Source of the DNA: Holothuria scabra
Lineage: Eukaryota; Echinodermata; Holothuroidea; Aspidochirotida; Holothuriidae
DNA length: 64,000 bases
Assembly: GCA_037179385.1 (NCBI GenBank)
Contig: CM074185.1
Coordinates: 5,885,371 to 5,949,370 of the forward strand
Reading direction: 5' to 3'
Shown here: positions 12,901 to 22,435 of the stretch, in pieces
Numbering within the stretch: the first letter of the stretch is position 1
Layout of the letters: every line of letters begins with the position of its first letter
The notes under the pieces: model-generated
Told to the model about the DNA's origin: nothing
What the model saw: the letters and a program-made list of their open reading frames with translations, nothing else
Database searches by the model: none
Translations under genes and position numbers: made by a program

Positions 12901-13623
12901 CTGTTGTCATTTTTCCACATTGAAAGGCAAAAACAGTCATCCCAAACTTACTGTATTTTGAAGCAAAGGCTAAAGCGCACAATTTTCTTTTCACTTTTCT
13001 TAATTTCTTAAAAGTGTCTTTAATAATTTTTTAGGACTTCAATATTACATATTCTAGGAAAACCAAGCAGCGACTCCCCCAAAAATGGCACATGACCGTT
13101 AAGAGCCAATCATGAAACAGGGACGGTGTACTCCACTTCTTCAAGTTGGGGAGACTGCTCTTGCCCTTTAAGCTTTTCATTAATCATGCTTTGATATTAA
13201 AGGGCAGAAAAGAAGATCTGAGATTTCCCTAGATTGAAACAGTATCATGAAACTGCATGGTAGGAACATTCACCATTTGCATTTGGCATGAACACATCCA
13301 TGGATAAAAAATACCTTTACCCAAGTTGCAAATTTTTTGCCATTTGTCAGTTTGTTAGTTTTTTTCTTCATTCATTTATCTTCAAAATATGATATAAAGG
13401 ATAAAATTTAGTTTTCAGACTTTGCTAATTGCTCCATTATTTTTGCCTGCTTGGACAAAGGGGGGCCTTGAAGTACAGGTCTAAGTGCAGTACAATCTAT
13501 TTTGTCAACAGTTCGGTTGAAGATTTCCTGGATTGCCACAACGAAAATGACACTGATGAAGCAGAGGCAGACAATATAATGTGGGAGGAAGCAGTCAAGT
13601 CTAAACATGAAAGTAGACTCTAG
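9971..13623 (+). CDS. Four-exon gene model, 133 residues, unidentified
   Basis: Exons 9971-10064, 10615-10784, 11220-11298 and 13512-13623. Coding runs from ATG 10024 to TAG 13621-13623. Each boundary has AG/GT signals (donors ATAG|GTGAGT, TATG|GTAATG, ACAG|GTAATT). The phases agree across all three introns (2, 1, 2), which is the main support. Exon 2 gives a hydrophobic stretch, then residues including FDNDADRVAVSIN and FLPIELYTHY. Exon 3 holds VKGHYDSILEPV. Exon 4 is acidic (DCHNENDTDEAEADN). The PIxL...HYDS pattern resembles the C-terminal histidine region of OTU proteases, but no matching cysteine motif is seen upstream, so that is only a guess. The ATG has a weak context and follows an in-frame TGA; the true start may lie elsewhere. 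A strong donor touches the stop codon. Confidence 0.42.
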
Positions 13624-13999
13624 GTAAATTCACTATGCATTGGTTTCAGTTTCTTTGAAAAGAGAATCCTTGTACCTGATGGAAAAATATCAAGTTTTTG
13701 TTAATCTTTTGAATTTCCATTTTGATCTGGATTCTGCTCAAAATATTTTCGGAATGGTAGTATTGCCTATCCCCAGTTCCAAGACCTACTGACAGTAATA
13801 CCAACCTCACCTCTGAAGCTCTGTCCTTGTCCAGTTAATCAAGTTTTGGCACCACAAGTTTGAAAGAAATCTTTTATGAGTCTCTCTCTATGAGCTCTCT
13901 CTTCAAGAAAGTGAGAATTATGAGAACAATTTCATCTTTTTGGAATTTGTGACAAGGAGAATAAAGAAAAAATTATAAGTGTTTTTCATACATTTCTAG

Positions 14000-14256
14000 T
14001 TCCAGCTGAGCCTGCTTATTATATCTAATTTGAAGAAGTACCAGTGCAGATTACTAAGCAATCCAGAAAAAATTCAAGTAAGCAAGGAAACAAAACTCAG
14101 ACAGAGCAAAAATATTTCTGTGGGCATTTCATATATTATTCTGTTTTTTTTTTTTTTTTTTTGACACAGGAGGACCAGCCCAAGGATCCACCCAAAGTTG
14201 TCAAGTTCACATCTGCATATGCTAGTCATGTACAGTGTCAGGTTCAACTGGACTGA
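14000..14256 (+). CDS. Two candidate exons downstream of the 10-13.6 kb gene
   Basis: Exon 14000-14077 (26 codons, after an acceptor TTTCTAG, ending before GTAAGC) and exon 14170-14256 (after a 19-T tract and GACACAG, ending in TGA) are both phase 0 and join in frame. The previous exon ends at TAG|GTAAAT, also phase 0, so all three would be continuous apart from that stop codon. Either the gene ends at 13623 and these are 3' UTR or chance frames, or the stop is a mutation or allele. The second exon reads protein-like (EDQPKDPPKVVKFTSAYAS). No family is recognised. Confidence 0.25.
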
Positions 14257-15341
14257 AGATTCAAAATCTCAGCTACAATTGGGGTGTAAAAGGCACCTGG
14301 TTGATGCTTCCCAACCAGGATGGATTTATGCATGATTTTGAGTAACCTGGCAGAACCCAGAAAACCACATCAGTACTGGAAAGATTGCTTGCCCTGCTTG
14401 CCATTTAATGGTTTACATCACAAAAGCAATTTTTATTGGCCAAATGTGTTTTGTGTATGAAGTTTTGTGAATAGGAAGATGGTGTGATACCTGAACAGTA
14501 TTGCCAACCAGCTTGTAATTGTATTGAAGCCTTTCATTTATATGTTATAACATCAGCTATTCCTGAAACTTTAGGTCTGAATTTTATTCCAGTTACTAAA
14601 AAGCATGAAAGAAATAATGGGACTATCATATCACGCACAATAAAGACAACAAGAATATAGGAACAATTTTTGGTGCACTTAGTGGAGCATGTGTCTTTTG
14701 TAAGCTTCAAATGAATCATAAATTGAAGCAGGGTTCCTACATTTCTGGAAACTAAATTTTCACTTTTCCAGGACCAAATATTAAAAGAATTTGCAGAACT
14801 CTTTTTTTTCAGGGGGGGGGGGCTGTTACATCAAATTATAAAAATTTATGAAATTTCTATGAATTTTTCATTACTTGGTTAACACATTTTTTTTAATTGG
14901 AAAACTTTACCAGGCCCTGGAAAACATTTTTTCAAATTTCATGGCTTTTTAGGTTTTCAATGATGGCAGGAACCCTTCTAAAGGTGTTTAAGTCATTTGT
15001 TTAATAGAGACATTGGTATGCCAAAGGAACTGGAAGTTTGAAACTGCATGTTCAGGATATTCAGATTGATAATTATAGATTATTTATTGGTGGTAACTGT
15101 ACTGTGTAAGAAATACCCATGCATCATCCTGATCGGAGATATCAAATTCAAGAATGCAGAGTGGCTCATATTCTGACAGAGAGTGCAGTCTGATTCAACT
15201 GGGTTTTGTGTGATCACTTTGATGATAAACCCTTCAAACAGTAGACCAGGATTGTGTCTGTGCAATGAAAAGTTTTAAACAGCTGTGGGTGGCTATAATT
15301 AAAAAGGTTGGAAGAATGTATGACATAGTGAGAGGACTTGG
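14257..15341. other. Non-coding stretch
   Basis: AT-rich, CpG-poor sequence with a G run near 14812. I see no supported gene or element. The bases ACTTG at 15336-15340 mark the left edge of segment A. Confidence 0.5.
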
Positions 15342-16380
15342 CCTAGCTTGAATATTCTACCTCCAGAAGTAGACCCTAATTCACATTTAAAAGATATCCT
15401 GTAAAAAAATGTTTCAAATAAATTTATGTTTAATACGGTGAAGTAGAATGTTGTGATAAAATTCTCAACTCAATTCTTCAGATGCTCAAAATATATGCAA
15501 TTAAAGTTACCAGATTTTTAGTAATTCAATTTTTGTGAACTTGGAGCAAGCTTGTGTTACATATCCTACACTTGCACTGATCAAATGTGTTTTCTTAAAT
15601 TTCTTGTGCAAATGATCGAAATATTTCTTTTCTTAGATTTGAATATGCCATGAGCAAGGGTGCCAGTGGAAAAACCAGCAAAATGGGAAGCTCCTTGCCA
15701 AGAATTGTTGAAAATTTGGAAGAATATATTTTTTTTTCATAGACAAACATTTAATTTCCAGTGTAAATTTTATTTGTGGTGAAAATACACATTTCCTATA
15801 TCATCATGTTTGGAGCCCTTGCCATGGTTGGGACACAGAAATTTTCCAATCTTGAAATTTTCTATGAATGGGTTAAACCAAATCCCTGTGGTTCATTCTG
15901 AGTAAGAGCAATTGTAAAATCAGGACTTGATACTGTAAGCATTGCCCATCTGTGCTGAAACATTGCTATCACTCCTTGAACAGTACTTCCTTCAGGTTCA
16001 GTGCTTCATGACGTGCTTTGGGTCTGTGTTGCCACATTCATGTACCTTATGCCAACATCCCAAGGACCAAATATGACTTGAATAAAACTTTTGATTACAT
16101 TTTCTTCAAGCATTGAGCAATCCATGAGAACTCTTTTATCAGCTCTCTTCCACTAATTTCCTTTAATCCTACACCTGATCAACAAGCTTGTTTATATGTG
16201 ATATTGTGCAGTACTTTATATGCCCCCACCTGAGTGCCATTTAGAAACCAGCCTGGTAGCTAATGGTGCATGCTGGTGCATGCATGGTGCCTCTTAAATT
16301 GGAGACTGTGGCACTGCTTCGATGGGTCTCATATATGTCCTAGCATCCATCATTGTTTGCTGTTAGTTAATGAGGGAATA
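15342..16380. repeat. Segment A, left copy of a 1,039-bp direct duplication
   Basis: This segment returns at 21397-22435 in the same orientation with only a few differences, mostly single substitutions and small indels in homopolymers. It is CpG-poor like the surrounding DNA. It contains a possible exon from 15637, after an acceptor TTTTCTTAG, reading FEYAMSKGASGKTSKMG, closed by a stop after 34 codons. The two copies differ there by two G-to-A changes. The segment ends exactly where the first B unit begins. Confidence 0.9.
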
Positions 16381-17317
16381 CTTGATTCATGCTTCCCTTT
16401 TCTTCGGAAAATCGGGACGTAGGTTAGATACACTGAGCATTCCTTCGCGGAATCTCTGACGTATACTAAAGGACGCCTAAATATGTCCTATTCTCACCGA
16501 AAGGGGGAAATTCAAACGAAAAAAGTCGAAAAGAACCTTTAAAACTAGCACAACTTACCATGAGATCTAACATATCTCCTTACGGAGGTTTCGCGCCTTC
16601 TGAAAAGGACCAATCAACTTGCAGAATCCGAGGATTTCTCTTTCACGTCCAGTCGGCATAATACAAAGCCTTTCTGTGGACACGCTCATTCAGTTGCTAA
16701 GCTGTCAATTCCGGTCTACAAAGACTTTTCATCAGACAAGCAACTCTTTAACGCGGACTTTAAAGTTCAGAGCTACAGAGAAAATAGCCTACATTTGTCT
16801 ATACAGGCAACTGCTGAACCCGGGCATAAATGTCCCAAAAAGAAATAACCTACAAACCAGTCTATTAAAAGGCGCATGTTCACCCGACCCAAAAGTTCAT
16901 TTAAAGAACATGCACAGATCTCATAGCCTTCAAAGGAAAGGGTAGACTATACGTAGTCACTAATACGCCCATAACCCAATGGCGAAAGACCATCCAAAGT
17001 ACACCAAAAACCTCTGTGATAGACAATATCAAATGAGATAATTGCGTGATTTAATTGTCATGACACACAAAATAACCCCAAGAAACACTCGAGTGCAGAT
17101 ACTCACACATCTCCAAAAAGAGCTAAAGTGAGAACTCGCCGCCCAACTTAAATGCAAGTGTTTTTCTTGACTGTTTATGAGGAATTACTCACGTGTGGAA
17201 ACTTAGATCGTTGTCACAAACTGCGTATATTTGCGCCTTGAAAACAACGAACCATCCTAACTGAGCTACTCAAAGCATTTAATGTGCTGCCAAGATTGTC
17301 TGCAATTATTGATTTGA

Positions 17318-17404
17318 TTTTCCCGACAACCTCTCAATGCCCACCAAAGGGCTTAAATCACAAAGATTGCCTTGTACTTTCAAGGTTTGAGAGCTACGGG
17401 AAAA
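17318..17404. other. Multi-branched fold X inside unit B
   Basis: The outer stem is TTTTCCCG with CGGGAAAA, and an inner stem is CTCTCAA with TTGAGAG. Inside are three hairpins: GCCC-ACCAAA-GGGC, a weak AATC-ACAAA-GATT, and CCTTG-TACTTT-CAAGG. The same plan returns at 17665-17747 with different bases in the stems. Copies lie at about 18976 (B2) and 20653 (B3). The strand of any transcript is unknown because the stems work on either strand. Confidence 0.55.
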
Positions 17405-17664
17405 CGGGCTTTCAAAGCAACCCCCGAGATACACTGTAGTAGCAAAATCCTCTCATTCCTCTAAAGGACAAGAAAGGAATAAAAGCTCGCTACATGCTTA
17501 AAAATAAAATGCATCAAATCTTATGCAATTGCTAATGAGTTTCACTCAAGTCGAGAAAACAACAGCGCCATTAATACATGGCCTACGCTGGAAAATAACT
17601 CTCCTAACCCAAGTGACTCGGAGCAATTTGCTAATAACACGGGCCTGCTCTATGTCTACACCCT

Positions 17665-17747
17665 TTTTCCGATAATCTCACCCGCCTGCGAAAAGGCAAA
17701 AATCTAAAAGATTGCCTTGTAAAAGCAAGGCTAGAGAGTACGGAAAA
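17665..17747. other. Multi-branched fold Y inside unit B
   Basis: A diverged paralogue of fold X. The outer stem is TTTTCCG with CGGAAAA and the inner stem TCTC with GAGA. The hairpins are GCCT-GCGAAA-AGGC, AATC-TAAAA-GATT and GCCTTG-TAAAA-GCAAGGC. Pairing is kept although stem bases differ from X (GCCC/GGGC against GCCT/AGGC), the pattern expected when structure is selected. The central ATTGCCTTGTA block is shared. Confidence 0.55.
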
Positions 17748-18038
17748 GTAAAAAGGTAAAATGATACTTTCCTTATTGCTCTATTACTAGAAGCAAGAAT
17801 ATTTCAACCAAGGTCGCGCACGACGGCCTGCTACTGATGAAGCTGCGCCATTCATAGTGAATGAGCAAGACAGCAGAAACCGGTCTAGCTTGGTCATAAG
17901 AACCAACTTTAAAAATATTCAAGTCAACAAATCTTTCGCATGAAATCACGATCGATGATTTCGGGCCTTTCCTAAAAAATGTGCAAGGTTCACCGACTGA
18001 TTGTAACGTCAGATAGTGGCACCGCCTACCCTTCTCTT

Positions 18039-19715
18039 ACTTGATTCATGCTTCCCTTTTCTTCGGAAAATCGGGACGTAGGTTAGATACACTGAGCATT
18101 CCTTCGCGGAATCTCTGACGTATACTAAAGGACGCCTAAATATGTCCTATTCTCACCGAAAGGGGGAAATTCAAACGAAAAAAGTCGAAAAGAACCTTTA
18201 AAACTAGCACAACTTACCATGAGATCTAACATATCTCCTTACGGAGGTTTCGCGCCTTCTGAAAAGGACCAATCAACTTGCAGAATCCGAGGATTTCTCT
18301 TTCACGTCCAGTCGGCATAATACAAAGCCTTTCTGTGGACACGCTCATTCAGTTGCTAAGCTGTCAATTCCGGTCTACAAAGACTTTTCATCAGACAAGC
18401 AACTCTTTAACGCGGACTTTAAAGTTCAGAGCTACAGAGAAAATAGCCTACATTTGTCTATACAGGCAACTGCTGAACCCGGGCATAAATGTCCCAAAAG
18501 AAATAACCTACAAACCAGTCTATTAAAAGGCGCATGTTCACCCGACCCAAAAGTTCATTTAAAGAACATGCACAGATCTCATAGCCTTCAAAGGAAAGGG
18601 TAGACTATACGTAGTCACTAATACGCCCATAACCCAATGGCGAAAGACCATCCAAAGTACACCAAAAACCTCTGTGATAGACAATATCAAATGAGATAAT
18701 TGCGTGATTTAATTGTCATGACACACAAAATAACCCCAAGAAACACTCGAGTGCAGATACTCACACATCTCCAAAAAGAGCTAAAGTGAGAACTCGCCGC
18801 CCAACTTAAATGCAAGTGTTTTTCTTGACTGTTTATGAGGAATTACTCACGTGTGGAAACTTAGATCGTTGTCACAAACTGCGTATATTTGCGCCTTGAA
18901 AACAACGAACCATCCTAACTGAGCTACTCAAAGCATTTAATGTGCTGCCAAGATTGTCTGCAATTATTGATTTGATTTTCCCGACAACCTCTCAATGCCC
19001 ACCAAAGGGCTTAAATCACAAAGATTGCCTTGTACTTTCAAGGTTTGAGAGCTACGGGAAAACGGGCTTTCAAAGCAACCCCCGAGATACACTGTAGTAG
19101 CAAAATCCTCTCATTCCTCTAAAGGACAAGAAAGGAATAAAAGCTCGCTACATGCTTAAAAATAAAATGCATCAAATCTTATGCAATTGCTAATGAGTTT
19201 CACTCAAGTCGAGAAAACAACAGCGCCATTAATACATGGCCTACGCTGGAAAATAACTCTCCTAACCCAAGTGACTCGGAGCAATTTGCTAATAACACGG
19301 GCCTGCTCTATGTCTACACCCTTTTTCCGATAATCTCACCCGCCTGCGAAAAGGCAAAAATCTAAAAGATTGCCTTGTAAAAGCAAGGCTAGAGAGTACG
19401 GAAAAGTAAAAAGGTAAAATGATACTTTCCTTATTGCTCTATTACTAGAAGCAAGAATATTTCAACCAAGGTCGCGCACGACGGCCTGCTACTGATGAAG
19501 CTGCGCCATTCATAGTGAATGAGCAAGACAGCAGAAACCGGTCTAGCTTGGTCATAAGAACCAACTTTAAAAATATTCACACCCGACAAAAAAATAAAAG
19601 TCAACAAATCTTTCGCATGAAATCACGATCGATGATTTCGGGCCTTTCCTAAAAAATGTGCAAGGTTCACCGACTGATTGTAACGTCAGATAGTGGCACC
19701 GCCTACCCTTCTCTT
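18039..19715. repeat. Unit B2 of the tandem array
   Basis: Second unit (1,677 bp), near-identical to B1 apart from about 19 extra bases (an A-rich stretch near 19580) and one A fewer in a run near 18496. The hairpins listed for B1 are all present. The multi-branched folds start at about 18976 and 19323. Confidence 0.9.
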
Positions 19716-21391
19716 ACTTGATTCATGCTTCCCTTTTCTTCGGAAAATCGGGACGTAGGTTAGATACACTGAGCATTCCTTCGCGGAATCTCTGACGTAT
19801 ACTAAAGGACGCCTAAATATGTCCTATTCTCACCGAAAGGGGGAAATTCAAACGAAAAAAGTCGAAAAGAACCTTTAAAACTAGCACAACTTACCATGAG
19901 ATCTAACATATCTCCTTACGGAGGTTTCGCGCCTTCTGAAAAGGACCAATCAACTTGCAGAATCCGAGGATTTCTCTTTCACGTCCAGTCGGCATAATAC
20001 AAAGCCTTTCTGTGGACACGCTCATTCAGTTGCTAAGCTGTCAATTCCGGTCTACAAGACTTTTCATCAGACAAGCAACTCTTTAACGCGGACTTTAAAG
20101 TTCAGAGCTACAGAGAAAATAGCCTACATTTGTCTATACAGGCAACTGCTGAACCCGGGCATAAATGTCCCAAAAAGAAATAACCTACAAACCAGTCTAT
20201 TAAAAGGCGCATGTTCACCCGACCCAAAAGTTCATTTAAAGAACATGCACAGATCTCATAGCCTTCAAAGGAAAGGGTAGACTATACGTAGTCACTAATA
20301 CGCCCATAACCCAATGGCGAAAGACCATCCAAAGTACACCAAAAACCTCTGTGATAGACAATATCAAATGAGATAATTGCGTGATTTAATTGTCATGACA
20401 CACAAAATAACCCCAAGAAACACTCGAGTGCAGATACTCACACATCTCCAAAAAGAGCTAAAGTGAGAACTCGCCGCCCAACTTAAATGCAAGTGTTTTT
20501 CTTGACTGTTTATGAGGAATTACTCACGTGTGGAAACTTAGATCGTTGTCACAAACTGCGTATATTTGCGCCTTGAAAACAACGAACCATCCTAACTGAG
20601 CTACTCAAAGCATTTAATGTGCTGCCAAGATTGTCTGCAATTATTGATTTGATTTTCCCGACAACCTCTCAATGCCCACCAAAGGGCTTAAATCACAAAG
20701 ATTGCCTTGTACTTTCAAGGTTTGAGAGCTACGGGAAAACGGGCTTTCAAAGCAGCCCCGAGATACACTGTAGTAGCAAAATCCTCTCATTCCTCTAAAG
20801 GACAAGAAAGGAATAAAAGCTCGCTACATGCTTAAAAATAAAATGCATCAAATCTTATGCAATTGCTAATGAGTTTCACTCAAGTCGAGAAAACAACAGC
20901 GCCATTAATACATGGCCTACGCTGGAAAATAACTCTCCTAACCCAAGTGACTCGGAGCAATTTGCTAATAACACGGGCCTGCTCTATGTCTACACCCTTT
21001 TTCCGATAATCTCACCCGCCTGCGAAAAGGCAAAAATCTAAAAGATTGCCTTGTAAAAGCAAGGCTAGAGAGTACGGAAAAGTAAAAAGGTAAAATGATA
21101 CTTTCCTTATTGCTCTATTACTAGAAGCAAGAATATTTCAACCAAGGTCGCGCACGACGGCCTGCTACTGATGAAGCTGCGCCATTCATAGTGAATGAGC
21201 AAGACAGCAGAAACCGGTCTAGCTTGGTCATAAGAACCAACTTTAAAAATATTCACACCCGACAAAAAAATAAAAGTCAACAAATCTTTCGCATGAAATC
21301 ACGATCGATGATTTCGGGCCTTTCCTAAAAAATGTGCAAGGTTCACCGACTGATTGTAACGTCAGATAGTGGCACCGCCTACCCTTCTCTT
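19716..21391. repeat. Unit B3 of the tandem array
   Basis: Third unit (1,676 bp). It shares the extra 19 bases with B2 and differs by isolated changes, for example one A fewer near 20058 and a small change near 20753. It joins directly to the second A segment through ACTTG at 21392-21396. Confidence 0.9.
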
Positions 21392-21396
21392 ACTTG

Positions 21397-22435
21397 CCTA
21401 GCTTGAATATTCTACCTCCAGAAGTAGACCCTAATTCACATTTAAAAGATATCCTGTAAAAAATGTTTCAAATAAATTTATGTTTAATACGGTGAAGTAG
21501 AATGTTGTGATAAAATTCTCAACTCCATTCTTCAGATGCTCAAAATATATGCAATTAAAGTTACCAGATTTTTAGTAATTCAATTTTTGTGAACTTGGAG
21601 CAAGCTTGTGTTACATATCCTACACTTGCACTGATCAAATGTGTTTTCTTAAATTTCTTGTGCAAATGATCGAAATATTTCTTTTCTTAGATTTGAATAT
21701 GCCATGAGCAAGGGTGCCAGTGGAAAAACCAGCAAAATAGGAAACTCCTTGCCAAGAATTGTTGAAAATTTGGAAGAATATATTTATTTTTTCATAGACA
21801 AACATTTAATTTCCAGTGTAAATTTTATTTGTGGTGAAAATACACATTTCCTATATCATCATGTTTGGAGCCCTTGCCATGGTTGGGACACAGAAATTTT
21901 CCAATCTTGAAATTTTCTATGAATGGGTTAAACCAAATCCCTGTGGTTCATTCTGAGTAAGAGCAATTGTAAAATCAGGACTTGATACTGTAAGCATTGC
22001 CCATCTGTGCTGAAACATTGCTATCACTCCTTGAACAGTACTTCCTTCAGGTTCAGTGCTTCATGACGTGCTTTGGGTCTGTGTTGCCACATTCATGTAC
22101 CTTATGCCAACATCCCAAGGACCAAATATGACTTGAATAAAACTTTTGATTACATTTTCTTCAAGCATTGAGCAATCCATGAGAACTCTTTTATCAGCTC
22201 TCTTCCACTAATTTCCTTTAATCCTACACCTGATCAACAAGCTTGTTTATATGTGATATTGTGCAGTACTTTATATGCCCCCACCTGAGTGCCATTTAGA
22301 AACCAGCCTGGTAGCTAATGGTGCATGCTGGTGCATGCATGGTGCCTCTTAAATTGGAGACTGTGGCACTGCTTCGATGGGTCTCATATATGTCCTAGCA
22401 TCCATCATTGTTTGCTGTTAGTTAATGAGGGAATA
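21397..22435. repeat. Segment A', right copy of the direct duplication
   Basis: Direct copy of 15342-16380, entered from B3 through ACTTG and left into unique sequence (ATGATGCAG). It carries the same possible exon (from 21692), here with a longer open frame of 68 codons from the internal methionine because of an interrupted T run. Confidence 0.9.

Larger units (their letters stand above)
16380..18038. repeat. Unit B1 of a three-copy tandem array, hairpin-rich, no ORF
   Basis: First of three head-to-tail units (1,659 bp). It differs from B2 and B3 by lacking about 19 bases near 17922 and by single-base indels. CpG is far more frequent than in the neighbouring A segments. The longest frame is about 108 codons, is not conserved between copies (one A fewer in B2 shortens it) and shows no domain. 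Local inverted repeats follow one another along the whole unit. Examples are an 8-bp stem GCATGTTC/GAACATGC (16874-16915), GACTA-TACG-TAGTC (16945-16958), GTCG-CGCA-CGAC (17813-17824), CATTCA-TAG-TGAATG (17849-17863) and GAAATCA/TGATTTC near 17942. I infer a structured RNA or hairpin DNA but cannot name a family. Confidence 0.9.

Noticed and set aside
16380..16560. Resemblance of unit B to SSU rRNA (TTAGATAC and AAATTCAAACG words)
   Set aside because: The other universal rRNA blocks are absent and the words are too short to count.
16619..16945. 108-codon frame in unit B1
   Set aside because: One A fewer in unit B2 shortens it to 82 codons and no domain is recognisable, so it is not conserved as protein even between near-identical units.
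17829..17881. Possible hammerhead ribozyme in unit B (CTGATGA followed by GAAA with a GCTG/CAGC stem between them)
   Set aside because: Stem II is plausible, but the sequence before CTGATGA does not pair with the sequence after the expected cleavage site, and stem III would be only two or three pairs.
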